Source: Cyclostephanos tholiformis
Lineage: Eukaryota; Bacillariophyta; Thalassiosirophyceae; Thalassiosirales; Thalassiosiraceae
Assembly: GCA_036939975.1 (NCBI GenBank)
Contig: JALLPB010000083.1
Location: 1 to 32,420, forward strand
Reading direction: 5' to 3'
DNA length: 32,420 bases
The notes below the pieces were generated by a model. It did not search any database. It worked only from the letters and a program-made list of their open reading frames with translations, and had not been told where the DNA came from. A program made the translations under genes and the position numbers. This document shows, in pieces, positions 1 through 7,544 of this stretch. Positions within the stretch are counted from its first letter, which is position 1. Every line of letters starts with the position of its first letter.

Positions 1-285
1 ATTGCAACTACCGATGATGGAGACTCATCGTATGCAGATGGAGACTCCATCATCGTTAGTTGCAATGCTTGATTCTACATGATTGGAGTCTTCATCTGCA
101 TACAATGAGTCTCCATCATCATTGGTTGCAATGCTTGATTCTACGAGATTGGACTCTCCATCTGCATTTGATGAGTCTCTATCATCGTCGGTTGCAATGC
201 TTGATTCTGCACTTTGGTCTGGTGCCTGAAATTCAGTGATGGACTTAGTCATTGATTTGGATTGAGCGATATCATGTTTCGACAA
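1..285 (-). repeat. 66-bp coding-type minisatellite with an inverted edge copy
   Basis: Read on the minus strand, this stretch is open from 285 downward. It encodes about three copies of a 22-residue acidic unit beginning ESSIATNDDGDS. The frame is the same as that of the upstream gene ending at 289, separated from it by one TAA and two codons; there is no ATG, the first usable codon being TTG at 285. At the window edge (1-39) the same unit appears in the opposite orientation: the plus strand reads IATTDDGDSSYADGDS. Bases 1-26 and 41-66 form an inverted repeat with two mismatches. It is either the C-terminal repeat of a broken gene or a non-coding minisatellite. The array probably continues to the left of the window. 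Confidence 0.6.
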
Positions 286-288
286 ATT

Positions 289-867
289 TTAAATTGGAGG
301 TGTGGTAACCATCATGTTCACAGTTTGAGTAGATGGTGAAGCAACAGCAGAGCTGATATTCGGTAGACCACTATTCGAGCCAATACCTTTGTCCACATGA
401 GCACGATCTGGAACGTCAACAGTGTTGGAAGAGGAGGAGTGGGTGGACTCACTAGTGTCGTTGGCAGAAGAGGCTGGTGGTATGGGCGGACCATTCTTTA
501 TCTTTACTGCCTTCCTCTTCCAAATATTTCTTTCAGCAAAATTATGACGCCTGTACAGTTCTTTCACGGTGAAATCACGATTGTCTCTTAGATTGCGCCG
601 CTCCCTCAATATGGGACCAATGTATTTAGCAGAGTGAAATACAGCGTGGGCACCCGTGCACTTGTGTACGGTGATGAGATCTTGATAGAATTGCTTCCGC
701 AGATCGTCATCCGATGACTCTGTGGAGGAGAGAGAATCATCAAGGACATACATCATTGACCATACTGCGACATCGATCATGCCCTTCTTAGTTTGAAGCG
801 CCGCATGATTATCGGCGCAATGGAGATAGAACCAATCCAGTAACTTCAAAAATGGTTTTCGCGTCAT
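289..867 (-). CDS. Hypothetical protein, 192 aa, possibly truncated
   Basis: An intact reading frame starts at an ATG (867) and ends at TAA (289). I do not recognise the family. The N-terminal 130 residues look globular and charged, with aromatic and His/Cys residues spread through them and several basic clusters (RERRNLRDNRD, RNIWKRKAVKIK). The C-terminal 60 residues are low-complexity and rich in Ser, Thr and Pro. No signal peptide or membrane segment is evident. The frame continues past the TAA into the acidic repeats at 285-25, so the protein may once have been about 90 residues longer. It could be a real single-exon gene, an exon of a larger gene, or a relic of a mobile element. No neighbour informs its role. 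Confidence 0.4.
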   Translation of the reverse strand: MTRKPFLKLLDWFYLHCADNHAALQTKKGMIDVAVWSMMYVLDDSLSSTESSDDDLRKQFYQDLITVHKCTGAHAVFHSAKYIGPILRERRNLRDNRDFTVKELYRRHNFAERNIWKRKAVKIKNGPPIPPASSANDTSESTHSSSSNTVDVPDRAHVDKGIGSNSGLPNISSAVASPSTQTVNMMVTTPPI

Positions 868-1498
868 GATGATATTTGGGGGGAATTTATTGAGCAGTGG
901 ATATTGAGATATTGATCGGAATAGGGAAGCGGGTGCCGATTGTTCATGGTTTGCTAGTTATTTTTGGTTTTTTGTGTGGTGTTGTGGGATGGCTGGGAAG
1001 AAAAATCAGAAAAAAATATGCTCCAGCATGATAGCATCGATGGAATCAAAGCAATTGGAGTCAATACCCATCAGGTGACGACCAACGCATATCAATAGAT
1101 CGATCATGACTGGGGGAATTTAATGGTATTAATTGACGAGCAACAGTTTGGCGATAGGAGAGATAGAACACGGACGAAAATGGGGGTGCAAAATATAGGG
1201 CTACAAACAAGAGGGGGGGCTAGAGGCTTCTTATTAATAATTAATGATGAAGGAATGGACTATCTTTGGCAACCGGATATCGGCATAATCTTGGAACAAA
1301 GGGGAATGGGACTTGTGTGTGTGGGGGGGGGAGGGCCGATGGTTTAATATGTTAGCCGCAGCAAAGTTCATTTTGGGGCTCGGAACCCTAGATTTGGCAT
1401 CTGCCCACACTAGACGATAATTGTTTAAACTATAAACTATTTATTAGCTACTTAACAGCTTAACACCTTAGTAGGTATGTACAAGATTACTATATAGG
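868..1498. other. Intergenic, no gene seen
   Basis: No convincing coding sequence. The stretch is AT-rich with G-runs near 1213 and 1323. A short plus-strand open frame at 1123-1347 lacks family features and begins in low-complexity sequence. Confidence 0.5.
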
Positions 1499-1679
1499 AA
1501 TAGTACAATAAGTTCTACCTAAAAAAAACTTGGCGTGCCAAAATCTACCGTACATCAATCACAACTCACAAGTTTTGGCAGGAGAAAAACTCGTACTTGT
1601 TGTTACGTAGAAATAGTACAACAAGTTCTACTTAAAAAAAACTCGGTGCGCCGAAATCTACCATACCACACAACTCACA
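1499..1679. repeat. Two-copy direct repeat of about 70 bp
   Basis: Copy A (about 1499-1570) and copy B (about 1612-1679) share the order AGTACAAYAAGTTCTACYT, an A8 run, CTYGGYGYGCC, RAAATCTACC and CAACTCACA, with a handful of substitutions and a short indel. They lie about 113 bp apart, immediately before the terminal-inverted-repeat element at 1711. No coding potential is visible. It may be a local duplication or the end of an older element. Confidence 0.65.
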
Positions 1680-1710
1680 TACGGAGAATTTTTAACTAGT
1701 GCAAAAAATA

Positions 1711-2411
1711 AGACTGGTAAATCTAAAAAGGACCGTTTGTTTTTTTGGCGGGAGCAAAAAACGGACGAAATTTTGGTTATCAATTCATTTTCGTCTGTTT
1801 GATATTGCTATTGTTTCTGTTTTGTCCAGAAAATGCTGTGTCGCAAATTCAGGTTTGGTCTGATGTGTGACCACCTCACCAAAACTCTACCTACCTACTT
1901 TTGTACTTATAAGTACTCTAGCTAACGTCATGAACAAACATCATCTCGACGCAGAAATACGACAAAACAAAGGTGCAACTTGAAACAAAGGCGTTCGGTG
2001 ATTTCGAAGAGGGTAGGGCATAGTTGGAGGGGTTTTTTAGTCAACAAGGCTTTTTCCCACATTCTTTTTTAATGTTATTATTGAAGTTATATTTAGGAGT
2101 CCCTTTTATGCTTATCAGGCCTTTTTATGCTTTGTTTTCCTAGTGAGGCCTTTTTTTGCTTATCGGCGCACCGAGACCATTTTATGCTTATCAGTCTTTT
2201 TTATGCTTATCAGTGCGGACGGTCCATTTTATGCTTGTCAGGCTTTTTTATGCTTATCAGCGGACGAGTGGCTCCATTTCATGCCTATCATTGTGGAAAA
2301 AAATTAAAATCGATTTATCTCGAAACGACCCTTTTTTCGAGAGCGGTCTGTCCGGTTTGATTTTTTTGTTCCGCCAAAAAAACAAACGGTCCCTTTTAGA
2401 TTTATCAGTCT
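1711..2411. mobile_element. Non-autonomous TIR element (MITE-like), 701 bp
   Basis: The ends are inverted repeats of about 44 bp. The left arm begins AGACTGGTAAATCTAAAAAG (1711); the reverse complement of the right arm begins AGACTGATAAATCTAAAAGG (ending 2411). The arms continue through GACCGTTTG, a T-run and GGCGG, differing at only a few positions. Each end is flanked by a TA dinucleotide (1709-1710 and 2412-2413), as expected for a Tc1/mariner-type target duplication. There is no transposase frame inside, so the element would depend on another copy. The interior holds a degenerate array of a short motif related to the element tips. Superfamily assignment is inference from the TA and TIR geometry alone. 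Confidence 0.75.
2103..2290 (+). repeat. Degenerate TTTTATGCTTATCAG array inside the TIR element
   Basis: About eight copies of TTTTATGCTTATCAG or close variants occur with spacings of roughly 15 to 35 bp. Some are separated by inserts such as GCGGACGGTCC. The right tip of the host element (TTTATCAGTCT) resembles the unit, so the array may be amplified subterminal sequence. Confidence 0.7.
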
Positions 2412-3311
2412 TAAATACATAGTTAGTTGACAAAGACGATGACCAAAACCGCCATAGTACGATAGCGCACCACCAAATTTGTCATTATAACCTTGGTCCC
2501 CTTGTGCCGACACAAAATCATAGCAACTAGAAGCCATGGGCTACAGTATAGTGCCCCAGGCTTCTGACGAGCGCCATGGCATCACTCCGTAATATGGGCA
2601 AGACAGTGAGACTGAATTCAGTCAAAAAGACTGATTTCAGTCAGTGCAACCCACACACCACCAAGGATACAGTGTGAACCTCTCACATAGGAATTTATAA
2701 AAATCCCACACAGTCTGGACATAGAGTGAATTTGGTTTCACACTTTTTTTTAGGTGAACCAAATTCAAACTGTTACTACCTATTTATTATTGGTTTTATG
2801 ACAGTCCTAGAAGTGATGCCAATGGACAGATGATGCATTTTGACTGGAGAGTAATCAATATCTTCAACCTCACCACTGTAACAATGACACTCTTTTATCA
2901 TCAAGGAGGAAAAAACATTGGCATGAAAAGTCAATGGTTTGGGAATGAACAAAAAGGTTTGTCAAAACTACTGTAGGAAGTCCTACATTTTGCTTAAACC
3001 CCTGACATGTAATATTACTATTGGCATGCTGTCCGATCGATGGAATTCAGTCTTTACGACTGAAGTCCATCAGAATGATGATGCGATGGAGCTCGATGAA
3101 ATTGTCAGAATGTGTACAATATGGTAAGTACAAAAATTCAATGTCCACCGCTGCATCTTCAGATGGAGATGATGATTCGTTGCCTCGAGTCAAGTACCTA
3201 GGAGTAGGGGATCAGAAACATTACTGGCTTTTTGTGTACTAAAATTAATGATCTCGTATCCAGTCTTAACAAAATTCATTATAACAAAGCTGCTCGTTTT
3301 TGAAGAGATTT
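2412..3311. other. Intergenic stretch with palindromes
   Basis: No supported gene. Small plus-strand frames at 2939-3242 have no recognisable features; one runs into GTAAGT at 3124, but splicing to the nearest acceptor gives a stop. Structural features are the perfect 14-bp palindrome GACTGAATTCAGTC (2610-2623), the near-palindrome at 2629-2642, a hairpin at 2728-2766 (GAATTTGGTTTCAC with GTGAACCAAATTC) and a 14-bp hairpin with one mismatch at 3039-3071. Confidence 0.5.
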
Positions 3312-3391
3312 GACCGCTGCTCTCTTTCAGGTAGTTCGAGTATTGCTCTTTCATGCAAGATGAATCAAGCTACCGTCATCATAGTGCGGTC
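3312..3391 (-). promoter_or_regulatory. Candidate SECIS hairpin downstream of SELENOU
   Basis: On the minus strand, starting 39 nt after the stop codon, GACCGC (3391-3386) can pair with GCGGTC (3317-3312). Inside, ATGATGAC is followed by GGTAGCTTGA, which pairs with TCGAACTACC as a 10-bp helix with one C-A mismatch; TGAA follows. This gives the UGA / GA non-Watson-Crick core geometry and a helix of the right length for a selenocysteine insertion element. The apical loop contains GAAAG, but the AA pair is not at the usual distance from the core, so the assignment is tentative. Position and orientation fit the upstream in-frame TGA. Confidence 0.35.
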
Positions 3392-3429
3392 ATCCTACCA
3401 AAAGCGAACGACTTCATTCATGTAATAAA

Positions 3430-4743
3430 TTAACTCTCCCCTCTCACTGCTTTCACCGCACGTATGATATCATCAATGGGGACCTTTTCCGTGTGCGGCG
3501 TCGCATCATAATTATAATTGAGAGGTAAATCGACTTGAACTGAAATTATGAAGAAAAAACCATTAATTTGCACCCACCTCAAATCCAGTTTCCTCCCGGT
3601 ACGCATACCTTGCCTTACCATTTTTGTCAAAAATGATTATACCTCCTTGTACCAATCCCTCTCCCTTCATGTTACCACTTATGTTCTTCTTCTTTATCCT
3701 TTTTAACATTCCACGAATGCCCCTGAAAATTGTTATTGGATTCCACGATGTGAATTTTACTGACAATTTTCGCATGCCCAGGGCATTGTAGAAGGTTTTT
3801 CTACGTCGAAGGTAACGATGAAGTGAATATAAGATAGTCAGTGCAATCCACTGCAAGTAAAAATAGTCTATTTTTTCTAAAACGTACCCCTCATCACGAT
3901 AGAGCGGATATGGAAAGTAAGTAGATTGAAAATCGAAAAGTCCTGTGGATGTTGAAGGTATATCGTGATTTTGTACTCCTGTAAATCTGCGATGAAAAAA
4001 TAATTATCATGAGCGCAGCAGATTAAGTAAATACCTTCGTCGTCGACCCCGACCTCCTTCACAACCCCGAATATACCAAATCCATCAAGTGGCTTGTCCT
4101 CTCTCGCCGCGAGGTCAGCAATAGCTGTTCGTCGAAAACACAGATTTTATAGTGGTGCAGATGAACCTGTGAGCACTCGGGGGACGTGACTCATGATAAG
4201 ATGGTGCACGCCACGCCTAACTGACCTTTGCCCTCCTCGCGGCACAGAACTCATCCTAATCAAGGGATTGGCCATTTTTGTCACGACTATTTTGAGAATC
4301 GACTGAGTAAACGCATCTAGATTTGCACGTGAACTCTGTCTCACCAGGCCGCCTGACGGCGAAGGCTATGCAGCCGTGTTCGCCGGAGTGCTCCCCGATC
4401 ACATCCTCTGCGGACATGCATGCCGTCTCCGACACCAGTGATGACCCGTCTCCTTCAAGTGCCGACGTCGACTTGGATTTGAATTCAAGAGTAACAAGCT
4501 GCACGAGGAAAGCAAAGCAAAAACGATTATTAGTGAGACAGGCGCTGTTTCAGTAATTATACGAATGCGCACACAACAAGAGAAACATCCCCCGACGCGC
4601 TGCCGCGACGGCTGTCGACTCCTCACACTTCCCGCGCCGATATCTGCCCATATTCCAGTCGCTGGAAGTTCCATGTGCGGCGGCACATATGCCGTGGCAA
4701 TGGTAGCCACTGTCGACGCCCCAAGCAACCGGAACAATCTCAT
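3430..4743 (-). CDS. SELENOU: Selenoprotein U / PRXL2-type thioredoxin-fold protein
   Basis: Proposed exons (minus): 4743-4627, 4498-4345, 4255-4226, 4124-4035, 3942-3888, 3800-3574, 3539-3430; all phases agree and give about 260 residues. Family blocks appear in order: CIAFAVRRPG, then LCREEGK, GVVKEVGVDDEG, STYFPYPLYRDEGKTFYNALG, MKGEGLVQGGIIIFDKNGKA and VPIDDIIRAV. The 30-nt exon 3 uses a TAG acceptor and reads G-TGA-V-L-C-R-E-E, so residue 92 is predicted selenocysteine in a UxxC redox motif, where other members have CxxC. An acceptor 6 nt downstream (GAG) would skip the Sec and give RRPVLCREE. The N-terminus (MRLFRLLGASTVATIATA, then YVPP) looks like a signal peptide with a diatom ASAFAP-like junction, suggesting plastid delivery. 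The last intron (3573-3540) would be only 34 nt. The family is thought to act as a thiol/selenol oxidoreductase; the substrate is unknown. Sec incorporation is inferred. Confidence 0.85.
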
Positions 4744-4964
4744 GATAACTCGTGTTTTGTGTTGTTACAACATCATACTCTTGTTTCCTCTTTGTCTTGG
4801 GGGTTATTCTGGATTCGCTTTTTACTACTTATTCCTATGTGAAAAGTCGATCTTAAACACCTCAGGCTTTCCTTCTTGGGCTGACACTTTTCCTCTTTTT
4901 TTGTTTCACTTTTTGTCCAATAAAAAGTGATAGTAACATTCTATCGCACCATGATGGTCTCCAG
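4744..4964. promoter_or_regulatory. Shared divergent promoter region, SELENOU / FAS1
   Basis: Only 221 bp separate the two start codons, which face away from each other, so both promoters and 5' UTRs must fit here or overlap. A CCAAT pentamer sits at 4917-4921 beside an AATAAAAA run. No clear TATA box was found. Confidence 0.4.
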
Positions 4965-5783
4965 ATGTTGACCCGACCGACGATGGGATCTCTATTCATC
5001 CTACTCGCCATCATCACCACGGCTTTGGCCTTCATGCCCTGCTCTACCACCACATGTCGCATCGCCGCCCGCTCGTCCTCCTCAATCTACAACAGCGCAA
5101 GCAACGTCGAGGACTACCTGGCGACGAATTATCCATCCTGCTGCCAAGAACGCCAATGCGATGAAGAAAGTAATTGAAGCCGACGAGGGATTTACCATCT
5201 TTGCTCCCAATGAGGCCGCATTTGATGCCCTGGGTGAGAAGAAAAGATTGCAGTTGGGAGACATCCGTAATGCCGAGGTGGGTGCGGCTGGTTACTGATC
5301 GCATCCGGTTCATCGCTCGGGTTTTCGTGCCGAGTAACAACAATATGCCATTCATCTGCTCCTTGTTATAGGTTTCAGAAAAGATTGCGTCGTACGATGT
5401 CGTTTTTGAGCCTGTTACTGCGGACCAGCTTTATAATTCGAGTGGTATAGTCACCGAGGGGGGTGTTGTATTGGCAGAGAGAACTGTATCGGGAGGATTC
5501 TTCGGCGTGGGTGGGAAAGGTGAATAGACGATTACACCCTATTCTTGATTTCCGTAGATATCTTCGTCTGATGTTATATTTACCTCAAACATCATAGAGG
5601 ATGGAGGTGTGACATTGAACGGAGCCAAGGTCGTCAAATCGTTGGAGTTTGCAGATGCGACAAAGACTGGAATCGTGCACGAAGTTGATGGCTTTATTTC
5701 GCCGAGCATCTTGTGGCGTTACGCCGATCAGCGTGAGTAACATCTACTGAGCGATGTCTTTATTATTAGGACTGAAGGAATGA
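4965..5783 (+). CDS. Fasciclin (FAS1) domain protein, apparent frameshift
   Basis: Exons: 4965-5277, 5372-5519, 5598-5732, 5770-5783. The third intron would be only 37 nt; without it the frame ends at 5740. The start could also be the in-frame ATG at 4983, giving MGSLFILLAIITTALAFMPC, a signal peptide whose ALA-FMP junction resembles the diatom plastid ASAFAP motif. FAS1 features follow: KKVIEADEGFTIFAPNEAAF, then EKIASYDVVFEPV, TEGGVVLAERTVSGGFFG, VTLNGAKVV and IVHEVDGFISP. FAS1 domains mediate adhesion or extracellular/organellar contacts. The leader frame (to about TNYPS, 5132) and the FAS1 frame (from about 5143) differ by one base with no possible intron between, so the copy is frameshifted or the assembly has an indel. 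It is a divergent partner of SELENOU. Confidence 0.75.
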
Positions 5784-6123
5784 CCATCTCGCTTCGCATG
5801 CGTCACAATGTCCATAAGTTCGAATCCCATGGTCATCATGAGTTCACCGTCTGTACTTTCGGTATTTAGGATTGTTTTACGATGGACAATATTTATTGAA
5901 TTGGATCTCATACGTTTGAGTCGGGTCTAGAGAAGGATAAATAATTACATAAAAAGCCGTAATTGCTGCCATCAGAATTTGCCATTATTTCCAAGCCAAT
6001 TGCTCGGTCGATTTGCAGAATGTCTCAGTGCATCCAAAAAGACATCACAAGTCCATTCACTCATATTAGTGATGGCAGACTCGGCAGATGATATGAGTTA
6101 ATCTACGTCGCTGCATTATTGCG
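5784..6123. other. Convergent intergenic gap
   Basis: This is the space between the 3' ends of the FAS1 gene and the DUF1275 gene. No open frame or notable repeat is seen. A GTTCGAATC string at 5819-5827 is not part of a tRNA. Confidence 0.5.
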
Positions 6124-7101
6124 TCATGCGCTTTCGTTGCTGAATTGTTGTTTCGTGAAACGCTGCCATAAAGACTTTAGGTAATCCATCCCGATCCCAA
6201 TTTTTCCAAGCCCTTCGCTCAACTTGTCAGTATTAGATTTGACTAATCCTTCCTGATCAACTTCATCAAAGGTGAAGTTTATCTGCTCATCCGCCAGGTC
6301 CGAAGCAGACCCCAGATCCATCGGGCAAGTCATGCGTTCAAGAAGATCGTCCCATTTCCATGTACCAAACGACGCCTGGACAAGGCTCACTTTTTGCGTC
6401 AGCATCACATATGCGAGATGTGTCATACCTATGCCGAAGAATAACCCTGCACTGAACCAAAGTGCACGATGGAAATATTTCGTCGCCGCATAAAAGGAAA
6501 TCAATCCACCAAACCAAAAGGAGGAGGCAAGACCAACGAGGACCTTGAACCTCCAGTAATTCTTCCAATTTCTACGGAGCATCTGTCCAAGGATTACACC
6601 AATATCTGTTGATGTTCCGGTATGGTGAGATGTGCGAATGAGATTGGCCGTATACATCGATGACATTCCATTTTGCATTCCGTTGGCCATTGCAGCAAAA
6701 ATGTATTGAACCCGTCCGTACGGTCGGTCGTCGGCGATCCACGCAGCAGCAAACAGACATAAAGACCCAAGCAGAAAGGTGGGCCCATACGAGGGAAGGA
6801 GCTTATGAGGAATCGCCTGGGGTGTCATCAAGCCAGAGACAATCGCGCCCCCTACGAACGCTAGTATGAGTGAAAATTCGAATCCAGCTTCCTTGAATAT
6901 TCCATCAGCGAGGTAGAGGCCAGATTTCGTATACGCTGCTGTTACACCAGAAACGGCCTGTTTGTGAGAGCCTTCCTTCGTAAGCAATCCACTTAGGCAG
7001 AGACCATTCACGAAACCACTATTAAAGGCAAAGAGAAGGCCGACTACTAGTACAAAATATGCCTCCGATATAGAGGGTGCTCCCATCTCTTTATGCAGCA
7101 T
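6124..7101 (-). CDS. YoaK / DUF1275-family membrane protein
   Basis: A single exon from ATG 7101 to the stop at 6124 encodes 325 residues. The pattern is that of DUF1275 (YoaK) proteins: an N-terminal hydrophobic segment with FNSGFVNGLCLSGLL (about residues 25-42), the block SGVTAAYTKSG, a Gly-rich helix (LILAFVGGAIVSGLM), and the diagnostic central block ANGMQNGMSSMYTANLIRTS followed by HHTGTSTDIG. About six or seven membrane helices are expected up to residue 240. The last 80 residues are a soluble, acidic-then-basic tail not usual in bacterial members. Bacterial homologues are poorly characterised membrane proteins; the function here is unknown. It lies tail-to-tail with the FAS1 gene and in the same direction as the lipase. 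Confidence 0.8.
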   Translation of the reverse strand: MLHKEMGAPSISEAYFVLVVGLLFAFNSGFVNGLCLSGLLTKEGSHKQAVSGVTAAYTKSGLYLADGIFKEAGFEFSLILAFVGGAIVSGLMTPQAIPHKLLPSYGPTFLLGSLCLFAAAWIADDRPYGRVQYIFAAMANGMQNGMSSMYTANLIRTSHHTGTSTDIGVILGQMLRRNWKNYWRFKVLVGLASSFWFGGLISFYAATKYFHRALWFSAGLFFGIGMTHLAYVMLTQKVSLVQASFGTWKWDDLLERMTCPMDLGSASDLADEQINFTFDEVDQEGLVKSNTDKLSEGLGKIGIGMDYLKSLWQRFTKQQFSNESA

Positions 7102-7544
7102 TTCGTGATTGATTTACCGGAGTTGAGTAGAGGAAGGAAAGATTGTCGGGGCTACGATGCTGGAACAGTTTTGTGACCCAAAGAAACGTCCCGAGCAGCA
7201 ACGTCAATAGTGGGCCTTAGAACCGTCACTTTTTCGTCACGGCCGAAGAGAGGCTAAGGGTCTTCGAAAAATACAAAAAAAACGTCTCATCTCCAGAAAT
7301 GTCTGGCTGGGGGTGACGTTGCCTCCGCAGACATGCTCACTCTGGAACGGGCCATGCATAAGTAGTATGCACACTCAAACACTCTACTTCCCATGCGTGT
7401 GTTGATTTTCACAGGTATCGGCACGCCGCCGGGATATCGGGGGATAGACTCCGCGTTGCAAAAGTTTTGTATCGCTACTGTATGTCTTAGGAGAAACGCC
7501 TTGACGTTACTTACCAACCGAAACCCCCATTGACGATAACTACT
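7102..7544. other. Intergenic gap, possible unrecognised 3' exon of the lipase
   Basis: No confident gene. On the minus strand an open frame at 7517-7287 contains a protein-like run (IPRYPGGVPIPVKINTRMGS) without an identifiable family. The lipase frame above it ends in GAT-GTAAGT-GCTTAG, a strong splice-donor match just before its stop, so one or more 3' exons could lie here. No acceptor and frame combination was convincing. Confidence 0.4.

Noticed and set aside
4323..4930. Plus-strand open frames opposite the SelU gene
   Set aside because: They are antisense to exons 1-2 of the SelU gene, whose exons are supported by conserved motifs and splice phases.
5800..5850. GTTCGAATCCC string resembling a tRNA T-loop
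   Set aside because: The flanking bases do not pair into a T-stem and no acceptor, D or anticodon arm is present.
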